Shown: positions 1 to 6,702, numbered from the stretch's first letter. The stretch is 14,175 nucleotides of DNA from Clostridiales bacterium (GCA_004556395.1 SFHK01000079.1:1-14175), one strand, 5' to 3'. The notes: generated by a model not told the origin, from the letters alone. Made by a program: numbers and translations.

Positions 1-505
1 GCTCTTTCCCGGCAGAACCATTCCGTTGGACGAACCGTGCCTGACCGGCTTCGAAGCGCTGAATCCGCTGCTCGAACGCACCCCCGACGATTCTACGGAG
101 CGTAGAATTGTCCACCCCCGCAGCGTGGGTCTCCCAAGCGCCCAGCGCGTGGCTTCCCGGCGAAACGCTGCCGCGGGATGAGCTCCGACTGGCTCGGCGC
201 TCTTTCCCGGCAGAACCATTCCGTTGGACGAGCCGCGCCTGCCCGGCTTCGAAACGCTGAATCCGCTGCTCTGACGGGCGCTCTCCGGCGATTCTACGAA
301 GCAGAACGCCCTCTGCCGCTGCTTTGGCGTGTGGATTTCCGGCGAAGCGCTGCCGCGGGGTGGACTCCGGTTGGCTTGGCGCGCGGGTTTCCGGCGGGCT
401 TCTTTTGCGGGACGAACCGCGCTCTCCGCCGCCGCTTTGGTGCGCGGATTTCCGGTGGAACCCGTTCGTGGCAGAGCGATTTTGAGGCACTGAACCCATT
501 GATGT
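1..505. repeat. Degenerate tandem repeats of about 198 bp, no gene
   Basis: A 73-bp block at 1-73 recurs at 199-271 with only a few substitutions. The similarity continues through the rest of the unit: both copies share the CGATTCTACG segment, CCGGCGAA.CGCTGCCGCGGG and a GACT..GGCT.GGCGC end. The repeat period is therefore about 198 bp. A third, much more diverged unit seems to run from about 388 to 505, where TTTGAGGCACTGAACCCATTG mirrors TTCGAAGCGCTGAATCCGCTG of the earlier units. Open frames across it carry no recognisable domain and are arginine- and alanine-rich, as expected of random high-GC sequence. It may be the decayed, duplicated 3' end of an old gene, but I cannot name that gene. 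The array runs off the left edge of the window. Confidence 0.75.
90..108. other. Small perfect hairpin inside repeat unit 1
   Basis: ATTCTACG and CGTAGAAT form an 8-bp perfect stem around a GAG loop. The corresponding place in the second unit (about 288-300) keeps only the left arm, so the palindrome was gained in unit 1 or lost in unit 2. No T-tract follows, so it is not a convincing terminator. Confidence 0.5.
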
Positions 506-522
506 ACTTTATTATAGAACAC

Positions 523-530
523 AAGGAGGA
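523..530 (+). promoter_or_regulatory. Ribosome binding site of the oxidoreductase gene
   Basis: AAGGAGGA lies 6 bases before the ATG at 537 and is a near-perfect match to the 16S rRNA tail. It fixes the start of the gene. The region just upstream is AT-rich (TATTATAGA, 510-518), unlike the repeats before it. A -10 there would start the transcript inside the ribosome binding site, so the promoter position stays unresolved. Confidence 0.85.
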
Positions 531-536
531 TTTATC

Positions 537-1574
537 ATGGAAAAGATTCGCGTGGCCATCGTGGGCGCGGGCAACATTGCCCAGAGCGCGCACCTTCCGG
601 CGTATCAGAAGCGGGACGATCTGGAGGTCGTCGCGATTGCGGACTGGAACCTCGAGCGCGCGCAGGACGCGGCGAAGGCGTTCGGCATCCCGAAGGCGTT
701 CCAGAACATTGACGACATGCTCGCCAACGTGGACTGCGACTACGTGGACATCTGCGTGTGGAACCGTTCGCACGCCGACTGCGCCATCAAGGCAGCCGCC
801 GCGGGCAAGAACATTCTGTGCGAAAAGCCCATGGCCTACAACCTTGAGGACGCGCTGAAGATGAAGGAAGCCGTCGAGAAGGCGGGCGTCACCTTCATGC
901 TCGCCGTGCCCACCCGGTATTCCGGCGAAGCGCAGCTTTTGCGCGAGATGGTGGACGCGGGCAAGCTGGGCGACATCTACTACGCCAAGACGGCCAACAT
1001 TCGCCGCCGCGGCACGCCCATCGGCTGGTTCACCGACACCGCCAAGTCCGGCGGCGGCCCCGTCATCGACATCGGCGTGCATTGCATCGACCGCGCGTGG
1101 TTCCTGATGGGCTGCCCGAAGCCCGTGCGCGTGAGCGCGTCCACCTCCTACGCCATCGGCGATTTCAAAACCCGCGGCGTAAGCCGCTGGACGGCGCTGG
1201 ACAGCGACGTGACCGCCTTTGACACCGAGGACAGCGCGTGCGGCGTGATTCACTTTGAAAACGGCGCGGCGCTGATGTTCGAGGTCAGCTGGGCGCTGAA
1301 CGCGCCGAACAGCGGCTACACCCAGATCTGCGGCAGCAAGGCCGGCGCGACGCTGGATCCGCTGACGATCTACGGCGAGGAAATGGGCTACCTTTCCGAC
1401 AACGCGCCCAAGAGCGAGAATGTGAACATCTTTGAAGCCGAAATCGCGCACTTCATCGACTGCCTGCGCACCGGCAAGCGCCCGGCGAGCGATCTCGACC
1501 AGGCCGTAACGATGCAGCGCATGCTTCAGGGCATTTACGACTCCGCGAGACTGCACAAAGAAGTGGAAATCTGA
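537..1574 (+). CDS. Gfo/Idh/MocA family NAD(P)-dependent oxidoreductase
   Basis: A 345-residue cytoplasmic oxidoreductase, the normal length for this family. The N-terminal Rossmann fold shows VAIVGAGNIAQ at residues 6-16 (GxGxxA dinucleotide loop) and an acidic residue after the second strand (AIADWN, near 36). CEKP at 95-98 is the family signature and contains the catalytic lysine K97. The C-terminal half shows DIGVHCIDRAWFLMG (178-192), matching the conserved G-x-H-x-x-D substrate-site helix. Family members oxidise or reduce sugars, inositols and related alcohols; the substrate cannot be read from the sequence. The start is fixed by AAGGAGGA 6 bases upstream. Its stop overlaps the next start (TGATG at 1572-1576), so the acetyltransferase is translationally coupled to it. 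Confidence 0.93.
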   Translation: MEKIRVAIVGAGNIAQSAHLPAYQKRDDLEVVAIADWNLERAQDAAKAFGIPKAFQNIDDMLANVDCDYVDICVWNRSHADCAIKAAAAGKNILCEKPMAYNLEDALKMKEAVEKAGVTFMLAVPTRYSGEAQLLREMVDAGKLGDIYYAKTANIRRRGTPIGWFTDTAKSGGGPVIDIGVHCIDRAWFLMGCPKPVRVSASTSYAIGDFKTRGVSRWTALDSDVTAFDTEDSACGVIHFENGAALMFEVSWALNAPNSGYTQICGSKAGATLDPLTIYGEEMGYLSDNAPKSENVNIFEAEIAHFIDCLRTGKRPASDLDQAVTMQRMLQGIYDSARLHKEVEI

Positions 1575-2155
1575 TGTTTGACGACTGTCTGTTTGACGAT
1601 ATGCCGCGGCTGGAAACGCCGCGGCTCATCCTTCGAAGGCTGGAGATGCGCGACGCGCCCGACCTGTTCGACTACAGCCGCGATCCGCAGGTGGCGAAGC
1701 ACGTGCTGTGGGACGCGCAGACCTCCGTCAGCGAGGCGCGCGCCTACGTCCGCTACATGCTGCGCAGGTACCGCGCCGGAGAGCCCGCCAGCTGGGGCAT
1801 TGAGGAAAAGGAAACCGGCCGCGTGGTAGGCACGATCGGCTATATGTGGTACCAGCGGGACAACAATGCCTGCGAGGTCGGCTATTCGCTGGCGCGCAGG
1901 CGCTGGAACCGCGGCTACATGACCGAGGCGCTCGCCGAGGTGCTGCGCTTCAGCTTCGAGGAGCTGGGCGTTCACCGCGTGGAGGCGCAGCACGAGGTCG
2001 AAAACGCCGCCTCCGGTGCCGTGATGCGCAAATGCGGCATGCGAAAGGAAGGCACCCTGCGCGGCCGCCTGTATAATAAGGGCCGCTACGTCGACGTGGA
2101 CCTGTACGCCATGCTGCGCGAGGACTACGCGAGATGGGCGCGGACGGAGAAATAG
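1574..2155 (+). CDS. GNAT family N-acetyltransferase (RimJ/RimL-like)
   Basis: A 193-residue protein of the Acetyltransf_3 (RimJ/RimL) type. It opens with the usual LETPRLILRRLEMRDAPDLFDY (residues 13-34) and has the central strands GTIGYMWY (86-93). The acetyl-CoA loop region is VGYSLARRRWNRGYMTEAL (102-120). The C-terminal stretch ENAASGAVMRKCGMRKEGTLRGR (143-165) matches the conserved N-xxS-xxxxxKxGFxxEG pattern. Such enzymes transfer acetyl groups to ribosomal protein N-termini, amino sugars, antibiotics or small amines; the acceptor is unknown. The start overlaps the upstream stop, and no strong ribosome binding site is visible, consistent with re-initiation. The pairing with a sugar-type oxidoreductase could mean a shared small-molecule pathway, but this is only inference. 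Confidence 0.9.
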   Translation: MFDDCLFDDMPRLETPRLILRRLEMRDAPDLFDYSRDPQVAKHVLWDAQTSVSEARAYVRYMLRRYRAGEPASWGIEEKETGRVVGTIGYMWYQRDNNACEVGYSLARRRWNRGYMTEALAEVLRFSFEELGVHRVEAQHEVENAASGAVMRKCGMRKEGTLRGRLYNKGRYVDVDLYAMLREDYARWARTEK

Positions 2156-2189
2156 ACCCTCCGCGCGCGTTTTTCCGCGGACGGGAGGA

Positions 2190-2357
2190 TTAAGGCGACA
2201 CCGCACAATTCGGCGGTGCGTCGGGCGACGTCTTTTCCGTCATCTGCGGCATGCAAATTCCTCGATTTACCTCCAGTAAACCTTCGAAATTTGCATTTGT
2301 ATCTGACGAAAAATCCATTCGCCGGCCGACCACCTCATTTGTGCGGCATCGCCTTAA
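2190..2357 (+). mobile_element. MITE-like element, full copy 1
   Basis: The 168-bp unit is bounded by TTAA on both sides, probably a 4-bp target duplication. Inside these are terminal inverted repeats: left GGCGACACCGCACAA, right (reverse complement) GGCGATGCCGCACAA, 13 of 15 matching. An internal nested hairpin occupies 2251-2296: ATGCAAATT pairs with AATTTGCAT, TCGA with TCGA, and TTTAC with GTAAA around a CTCCA loop. There is no transposase, so it would need one supplied in trans. The GG ends and the TTAA target recall IS5-family transposition (YTAR targets), which is inference. It lies between two convergent genes and abuts a terminator, sharing its last A residues with that stem. Confidence 0.88.
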
Positions 2358-2389
2358 AAAAGAGACGGCGCGGCGCATTGTCTCTTTTT
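2357..2389. terminator. Bidirectional intrinsic terminator
   Basis: AAAAAGAGAC (2357-2366) pairs perfectly with GTCTCTTTTT (2380-2389) around a 13-nt GC-rich loop. The A-run and T-run act as the U-tract on either strand. It sits between the plus-strand acetyltransferase and the minus-strand DUF1836 gene and can serve both. The element's right TTAA runs straight into its A-run. Confidence 0.85.
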
Positions 2390-2410
2390 GCGCTTCCATA
2401 TGGCTTTCCG

Positions 2411-2923
2411 CTATTCCGCGGACGCGCCCTCCTCCCGCCGCCTCTGATACTCCTCCAGATACCTGTCCAGATAGACCTTGTTGACGGTAGCCGAGATGGT
2501 GTTTCGAAGCAGAACCTTTGCGTCGGAGTGCGTTCCGCCAAGCCCCTCCATCGCGGGGGCGACGCCGAACGCCGCGCCGAGCATGTTTTCAAACTCGTCG
2601 CAGAAATAGTCGTACGCGGTCTGAAGGGTATAGCTGTCCTCCTGTATGCCGAACATCAGCCGCAGTCCCTCCAGCGGGACGACGGGCTTTACCACGGCGA
2701 TGAACAGCAGCCGCGCAAGGTGCTCCGCCGTGTACAGCTTTCTTATGGGCGCGGGGATCAGGCTCTGCTTGACGTAATTGCTCACCATGGAGCCCGTCAG
2801 CTCCGGCTCGCCCAGCGGCGCGAGGTGGGCGTTGATGTAGCGCACCACCTGCTCCAGATAAAGCCCCACGTCCGGTATCTGCTGATAGCGCGGCAGGTGG
2901 AAACCCTTGATATCCACGATCAT
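2411..2923 (-). CDS. DUF1836 domain protein, MerR-like DNA-binding regulator
   Basis: The protein is 170 residues from the ATG at 2923, matching the DUF1836 family found mainly in Firmicutes. The N-terminal part (residues 8-70) contains LPRYQQIPDVGLYLEQVVRYIN and ELTGSMVSNYVKQSLIP, the predicted winged-helix segment resembling MerR proteins. KLYTAEHLARLLFIAVVKPVVPLEGLRLMF follows and completes the domain. The C-terminal region is helical and acidic. The frame stays open upstream to an ATG at 2995, but the promoter TATAAT lies at 2951-2956 inside that extension. AGGAAGT sits 7-8 bases before 2923, so the internal start is preferred. The ATG at 2944 would be nearly leaderless. It is transcribed divergently from the DegV operon, which suggests but does not prove control of that operon. 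Confidence 0.85.
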   Translation of the reverse strand: MIVDIKGFHLPRYQQIPDVGLYLEQVVRYINAHLAPLGEPELTGSMVSNYVKQSLIPAPIRKLYTAEHLARLLFIAVVKPVVPLEGLRLMFGIQEDSYTLQTAYDYFCDEFENMLGAAFGVAPAMEGLGGTHSDAKVLLRNTISATVNKVYLDRYLEEYQRRREEGASAE

Positions 2924-2950
2924 TCTCTTCACTTCCTGTTCCATGACGCC

Positions 2951-2979
2951 ATTATACACGTTTCTCGATAAAAGTTCAA
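2951..2979 (-). promoter_or_regulatory. Promoter of the DUF1836 gene
   Basis: Read on the minus strand: -35 TTGAAC (2979-2974), 17-bp spacer, -10 TATAAT (2956-2951). The predicted transcript starts at about 2944, roughly 20 bases before the preferred start codon at 2923. That leaves just enough leader for the AGGAAGT ribosome binding site. Confidence 0.85.
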
Positions 2980-3018
2980 CGGTTTTGCAAAACATTCTCG
3001 TAAGCCTTCAAAAAGCGG

Positions 3019-3047
3019 TTGACGAGGGAATGAAAACCTGATAGAAT
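3019..3047 (+). promoter_or_regulatory. Promoter of the degV operon
   Basis: TTGACG (3019-3024), 17-bp spacer, TAGAAT (3042-3047): a strong sigma-A-type match. It lies back to back with the DUF1836 promoter; the two -35 boxes are about 40 bp apart, so a regulator bound between them could affect both genes. Confidence 0.85.
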
Positions 3048-3055
3048 CTCTGTAT

Positions 3056-3071
3056 CGGTTTTTCGAAACCG
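3056..3071 (+). other. Leader hairpin upstream of degV
   Basis: CGGTTT-TTCG-AAACCG folds into a perfect 6-bp stem with a TTCG tetraloop, starting a few bases downstream of the expected transcription start. It could stabilise the 5' end of the mRNA or be an operator for a dimeric regulator. No T-tract follows it, so termination is unlikely. Confidence 0.5.
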
Positions 3072-3105
3072 GACCAAACGCTTTTTGCGATTCGGAGGTC
3101 ATACA

Positions 3106-3939
3106 ATGGATCAGTTTCGCATTGCCGCGGACTCCAGCTGCAATCTGCTTGCGCTGGACGGCGCGGACTTCGTCAGCGTTCCGCTTACGATACGCACGGA
3201 CGCGGAGGAATTTCGGGACGACGCGTCCCTTGACGTGGACGCGATGGTCGCCGCGCTGCGCGCCACGAAGGGGCGCTCCTACAGCGCGTGCCCGAATATC
3301 GCGCAGTGGGAGGAGGCCTTCGGCGAGCGCGGCGACGTGATCGCGTTTACCATCACAAGCGGGCTTTCGGGCAGCTATAACGCCGCCTGCGCGGCAAAGG
3401 AAATTTGCCGGCAGCGCGACCCGTCCCGCCGCATTCACGTGGTGGACTCGCTGTCCGCCGGGCCGGAAATCGCCCTTCTCATCGAAAAAGCGTTATCTGA
3501 GACGCGCGCCGGCGCGGACTTCGACGGCGTGTGCAGGGCCGTGCAGGAATACAGGGAACGGACGCGCCTGCTCTTCGCGCTGGAATCCATGCACAACCTC
3601 GCCCAGAACGGGCGTGTCAACCGGCTCGTGGCGACGATGGCGGGCGTTCTCGGCATCCGCGCCGTCGGACAGGCCAGCGCCGAGGGCACGCTTGAGATGC
3701 TGGGAAAGGCGCGCGGCGCGCGGCGGACGCGGCAGCTGATGCTGTCCGAAATGGAGCGGCTCGGCTACAGGGGCGGCAGCGCCCGAATCGGGCACTGCCA
3801 GAACGAGACGCTCGCGCTGGAAATCCGCGACGAGATCCGCCGGCGCTTCCCGGCGGCGGACGCGCAGATCCATCCGCTGCGGGGGCTGTGCAGCTATTAC
3901 GCCGAGCGCGGCGGAATCATGCTGGGGTTTGAGACATGA
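3106..3939 (+). CDS. DegV family protein (fatty-acid-binding, FakB-like)
   Basis: A 277-residue DegV/EDD-fold protein of normal length. Family members (FakB) hold a fatty acid in the cytoplasm and present it to the kinase FakA for membrane lipid synthesis. Visible features are RIAADSSCNL at residues 5-14 (the usual DSSxDL strand), SYSACPNIAQWEEAF at 58-72 (equivalent of TSQPS), FTITSGLSGSYNAA at 81-94 (SSxLSGTY equivalent), HNLAQNGRVNR (LxxxGRI motif) and IGHCQNETLA near the C-terminus. Several signature residues differ from the consensus, so ligand binding may be atypical. The start at 3106 is chosen because CGGAGGT lies 7 bases upstream; the in-frame ATG at 3085 lacks a site. Its TGA overlaps the next ATG (3936-3939). 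Confidence 0.9.
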   Translation: MDQFRIAADSSCNLLALDGADFVSVPLTIRTDAEEFRDDASLDVDAMVAALRATKGRSYSACPNIAQWEEAFGERGDVIAFTITSGLSGSYNAACAAKEICRQRDPSRRIHVVDSLSAGPEIALLIEKALSETRAGADFDGVCRAVQEYRERTRLLFALESMHNLAQNGRVNRLVATMAGVLGIRAVGQASAEGTLEMLGKARGARRTRQLMLSEMERLGYRGGSARIGHCQNETLALEIRDEIRRRFPAADAQIHPLRGLCSYYAERGGIMLGFET

Positions 3940-4526
3940 AGCCGAACGGGGCGGCCGGACGGATCACGCATCTGGTCGTGCGCGTTCTGACCCTGCCGCC
4001 CATCGTCACGGGGCTCACGCTGGTTCTGATGTACGCCCCGGCGGGGCTTCTGACGCTGCGCGAGCTTCTGCTGTGCGAGGTGTTTCTGCTTCTCGTTCCG
4101 TTGGCGGCGTATCCGCTGCGGGAGATTTTTCACATCGGGCGGAACCGGCGGGAGGGGCAGCGCAGTACGGCGCTGGTTCTGAGCGCCGCCGGATACGCGT
4201 GCGGGTTTATCTGGTCCCTGCTGGTTCCCTGCTCGTGGCTGGTTCACATCCTGTTTCTCTCCTATGTGGTTTCCGTCGCGGCGCTGCTCGCGCTCAACGC
4301 CGGGCTGGGACTGCGCGCGAGCGGGCACGCGTGCAGCACGACCGCGCCGGTGTTTCTGCTGACATGGAAGCTGCATCCCCTTTTCATCATACCCTCCCTG
4401 CTGCTGATCGCGGCGGTGTACCGCTCCTCCCTGAAGCTGTCGCGCCACACGCTGCCGCAGCTTCTGATCGGTTCGTCGATCAGCCTGCTCGCCTGCGGCC
4501 TTTCCATACTGGTGTACGGAGCCTGA
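3936..4526 (+). CDS. Integral membrane protein, PAP2-phosphatase-like
   Basis: A 196-residue, strongly hydrophobic protein with about five to six predicted membrane segments (roughly residues 17-37, 42-58, 80-100, 104-122, 136-160 and 172-193). ASGHACSTTAPV (about 128-139) resembles the PSGH motif of type 2 phosphatidic acid phosphatases. SSLKLSRHTLPQLLIGS resembles their final SRxxxxxHxxxD motif, but with Gln where the catalytic-triad Asp is expected. The first motif, KxxxxxxRP, is not obvious. It may therefore be a PAP2-fold protein with altered or lost phosphatase activity. It overlaps degV by four bases (ATGA), so the two are co-translated; a lipid-linked role beside a fatty-acid-binding protein is reasonable but inferred. 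Confidence 0.65.
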   Translation: MKPNGAAGRITHLVVRVLTLPPIVTGLTLVLMYAPAGLLTLRELLLCEVFLLLVPLAAYPLREIFHIGRNRREGQRSTALVLSAAGYACGFIWSLLVPCSWLVHILFLSYVVSVAALLALNAGLGLRASGHACSTTAPVFLLTWKLHPLFIIPSLLLIAAVYRSSLKLSRHTLPQLLIGSSISLLACGLSILVYGA

Positions 4527-4530
4527 AAAC

Positions 4531-4558
4531 GCGCCGCCGTCCGATTGGACGGCGGCGC
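4531..4558. terminator. Strong hairpin between degV operon and gdhA
   Basis: GCGCCGCCGTCC (4531-4542) pairs perfectly with GGACGGCGGCGC (4547-4558) around a GATT loop. On the minus strand the hairpin is followed by GTTTTC, so it best serves as the gdhA terminator. On the plus strand, just after the membrane-protein stop, no T-run follows. The fused element lies between this hairpin and the gdhA stop codon. Confidence 0.75.
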
Positions 4559-4578
4559 CGCGCATCGCGCGGGTAAAG

Positions 4579-4644
4579 CGCGTTTGCGTCTGACGGAAAA
4601 TCGATTTGCCGGCTGTCCGCCTCATTTGCGCGGCGTTGCCTTAA
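4579..4644 (+). mobile_element. MITE-like element, right-half fragment
   Basis: From GCGTTTGCGTCTGACGG to GCCTTAA this matches the right half of the full elements (2296-2357 and 13077-13138), with roughly a dozen substitutions. The right terminal repeat keeps 12 of 15 positions. It starts at the base of the internal hairpin position and lacks the left half on its own left side. It ends in the TTAA shared with the left-half fragment that follows, giving a right-TTAA-left order that is inverted relative to an intact copy. It is more diverged than the other copies, suggesting greater age or relaxed constraint. Confidence 0.75.
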
Positions 4645-4748
4645 GGCACCACCGCACAATTCGGCGGCGCGTCAGGCGATGTCTTTTCCGCCATCTGCGG
4701 CATGCAAATTCCTCGATTTACCTCCAGTAAACCTTCGAAATTTGCATT
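4641..4748 (+). mobile_element. MITE-like element, left-half fragment fused to gdhA
   Basis: It begins with TTAAGGCACCACCGCACAA (left terminal repeat, 13 of 15 matching) and continues colinear with the full copies through the complete nested hairpin at 4702-4747. It stops at TTTGCATT, directly at the hairpin base. The next base belongs to the gdhA coding sequence. Read on the minus strand, the element is open in the gdhA frame and supplies the C-terminal tail and the TAA stop, which lies in its terminal CCTTAA. Confidence 0.85.
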
Positions 4749-6086
4749 GCCCTGCCAGAGCATGGCGTCGGCGACCTTGAGGAAGCCGGCGATATTGGCT
4801 CCGGCGACGAGGTTGCCCTCCATGCCGTATTCCTTCGCGGCGGCGGCGGCGTTCTGGTAGATGCTGGTCATGATGGTCCTGAGCTTTTCGTCGACCTCTT
4901 CCTTTGTCCAGCTGAGGCGGATGCTGTTCTGGGTCATTTCAAGGCCGCTGGTGGCGACGCCGCCGGCGTTGGCGGCCTTGGCGGGGCCGAAGAGCACGCC
5001 CGCGCGCTGGAAGGCGGCGATAGCTTCGGGGGTGGAGGGCATGTTCGCGCCCTCGGCGACGGCCTTCACGCCGTTTCTGATCAGCGTCTCGGCGCTTTCG
5101 CCGTCCAGCTCGTTCTGGGTGGCGCAGGGCAGGGCGATGTCGCAGGGAACCGTCCAGATGCCCCTGCAGCCGGGCGTGAACTTCGCGGAGGGCACGCGCT
5201 CGGCGTACGCGGAGATGCGGCCGCGCTCGACCTCCTTGATCCGCTTCATGACGGCGAGATCGACGCCGTTTTCGTCCACCACGTAGCCGGAGGAATCGGA
5301 CATGGCAACGACCCTCGCGCCGAACGCCTGCGCCTTTTCACAGGCGTACAGCGCCACGTTGCCGCTGCCGGAGACGACCACGCGCTGTCCCTCGAAGGAC
5401 AGACCCGCGTGGGCGAGCATTTCGTTTACGAAGTAGCACAGGCCGTAGCCGGTGGCCTGCGTGCGCATCAGCGAGCCGCCGAAGGTGAGACCCTTGCCGG
5501 TCAGAACGCCGGTGAACTCGTTGGCGATGCGCTTATACTGGCCGAACAGGAAGCCGACCTCGCGCGCGCCCACGCCGATGTCGCCGGCGGGCACGTCGGT
5601 ATCCGCGCCGATGTGGCGGTACAGCTCCGTCATGAAGCTCTGGCAGAAGCGCATGACCTCGCCGTCGCTCTTACCCTTGGGATCGAAGTCGCTGCCGCCC
5701 TTGCCGCCGCCCATGGGCAGGCCGGTGAGGGCGTTTTTGAACGTCTGCTCGAAGCCGAGGAACTTCAGAATGGACAGGTTGACCGACGGGTGCAGCCGCA
5801 GGCCGCCCTTATACGGGCCGATGGCGGAATTGAACTGCACGCGATAGCCGCGGTTGACCTGCACGCGCCCCTGATCGTCCACCCAGCTGACGCGGAAGGT
5901 GATCACGCGCTCGGGCTCCACGATGCGCTCGGCGATGTTGGCCTTTTCCAGCTCCGGACGGCGGTCGAACACGCCCTCCAGCGATTCCAGCACCTCATAG
6001 ACGGCCTGAAGGTATTCCTTTTCGTTCGGGTCGCGGCGGGCAGCCTTTTCATATACGCTCTTCAAATACAGATTATGCAGTTCCAT
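4641..6086 (-). CDS. gdhA: NADP-type glutamate dehydrogenase with an element-derived tail
   Basis: It catalyses the reversible reductive amination of 2-oxoglutarate with ammonia to glutamate, linking nitrogen assimilation to the TCA cycle; the family forms cytoplasmic hexamers. The family body is residues 1-446: substrate site PYKGGLRLHPSVN (91-103), catalytic region LPMGGGKGGSDFDP (123-136) with K129, PAGDIGVGAREVGF (166-179), Rossmann loop VSGSGNVA (238-245) and EGANMPSTPEA (345-355). This sequence ends AGFLKVADAMLWQG, where related enzymes stop within a few residues. Residues 447-481 (NANFEGLL...CAVVP) are encoded by the MITE-like fragment, as is the stop codon. AAGGGGG lies 7 bases before the ATG. 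Nothing in the catalytic body is damaged, so activity is probably kept; the effect of the tail is unknown. Confidence 0.95.
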   Translation of the reverse strand: MELHNLYLKSVYEKAARRDPNEKEYLQAVYEVLESLEGVFDRRPELEKANIAERIVEPERVITFRVSWVDDQGRVQVNRGYRVQFNSAIGPYKGGLRLHPSVNLSILKFLGFEQTFKNALTGLPMGGGKGGSDFDPKGKSDGEVMRFCQSFMTELYRHIGADTDVPAGDIGVGAREVGFLFGQYKRIANEFTGVLTGKGLTFGGSLMRTQATGYGLCYFVNEMLAHAGLSFEGQRVVVSGSGNVALYACEKAQAFGARVVAMSDSSGYVVDENGVDLAVMKRIKEVERGRISAYAERVPSAKFTPGCRGIWTVPCDIALPCATQNELDGESAETLIRNGVKAVAEGANMPSTPEAIAAFQRAGVLFGPAKAANAGGVATSGLEMTQNSIRLSWTKEEVDEKLRTIMTSIYQNAAAAAKEYGMEGNLVAGANIAGFLKVADAMLWQGNANFEGLLEVNRGICMPQMAEKTSPDAPPNCAVVP

Positions 6087-6161
6087 GGCGCATCCCCCTT
6101 CATAAATGTCGAAAATACCGAAACATTACGGCGTGAAACCGCCGAATATGAATCTGAGTAA

Positions 6162-6190
6162 ATTATACCATTCATCCGCGCGTTTGTCCA
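6162..6190 (-). promoter_or_regulatory. Promoter of gdhA
   Basis: Read on the minus strand: -35 TGGACA (6190-6185), 17-bp spacer, -10 TATAAT (6167-6162). The 5' leader is about 70 nt. It includes a small hairpin, GGCGGTTTCACGCC, at about 6130-6143. Confidence 0.85.
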
Positions 6191-6270
6191 TACGGTAACG
6201 GGAATTTTCGGCGGGCGTGTAGCGAACGCGCGCGGCGGCGCGGTAGACTTGTTTTCGGGAGGTGATGCCT

Positions 6271-6702
6271 GTGACGGACACGGGCGCGATCAAAACGCTG
6301 TTTCCGCGCGCGATGCCGGGACGGCGGCGGAAAAAGACGTGCGAGGAGAACCTTCAGCCGCTGAGGCAGGCCGCGGAGCTGGCTTCGGAGGCGCTTCTGC
6401 GCATGCTGGAGGACGAGAAGCAGTTTCAGCGCCACGTTTACACAGAAAAGGCGGACGGCTCCTTGACGGAGACGGTGCTGGACATTCGAAACATTCGCCA
6501 GCTTCGCGAGACCATCGCCGCCATTCGCGACCTGACGGACGCGGTGCGCGGGCTGAGCGGCGAGCTCGCGCCGGAGCAGCGCACGGCGATGGAGGTGCAG
6601 ATGCGAAAGCTCCAGCTGGAGGAAAAGAAGCTGGAGGGCGACGCGGACAGGGGCGAGACCGGCGTGGTGCTGCTGCCGGACGCGGAGACGGACGATGCGT
6701 AA
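6271..6702 (+). CDS. Phage-type small protein, probable small terminase subunit
   Basis: A 143-residue, charged and helix-rich protein. It has a basic N-terminus (MPGRRRKK near residues 14-21), a long helical stretch from about 25 to 130 rich in Glu, Leu, Arg and Gln, and an acidic end (DAETDDA). I recognise no named domain. Its place immediately before the large terminase, overlapping it by 8 bases, is that of a small terminase subunit, which would bind phage DNA and recruit the large subunit. GTG at 6271 is chosen because GGGAGGTGA ends about 6 bases upstream; the ATG at 6265 sits on top of that site. The product identity is positional inference. Confidence 0.6.
   Translation: MTDTGAIKTLFPRAMPGRRRKKTCEENLQPLRQAAELASEALLRMLEDEKQFQRHVYTEKADGSLTETVLDIRNIRQLRETIAAIRDLTDAVRGLSGELAPEQRTAMEVQMRKLQLEEKKLEGDADRGETGVVLLPDAETDDA

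Noticed and set aside
510..518. TATTATAGA as a -10 box for the oxidoreductase operon
   Set aside because: A transcript from it would start at the ribosome binding site itself, and no good -35 is present at the right distance.
294..1556. A 420-codon minus-strand open frame opposite the oxidoreductase
   Set aside because: Antisense shadow of a well-recognised Gfo/Idh/MocA gene, without a ribosome binding site or recognisable domain.
2216..2971. A 251-codon plus-strand open frame running through the element and opposite the DUF1836 gene
   Set aside because: Its first part is element sequence and terminator and the rest is antisense to a recognised gene.
3085..3105. Upstream ATG for DegV at 3085
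   Set aside because: The strong CGGAGGT site lies between 3085 and 3106 and is spaced for the ATG at 3106, where family similarity also begins.
6221..6249. Promoter for the phage packaging genes ending in TAGACT
   Set aside because: The -35 position does not resemble consensus, so transcription of these genes cannot be assigned from sequence.
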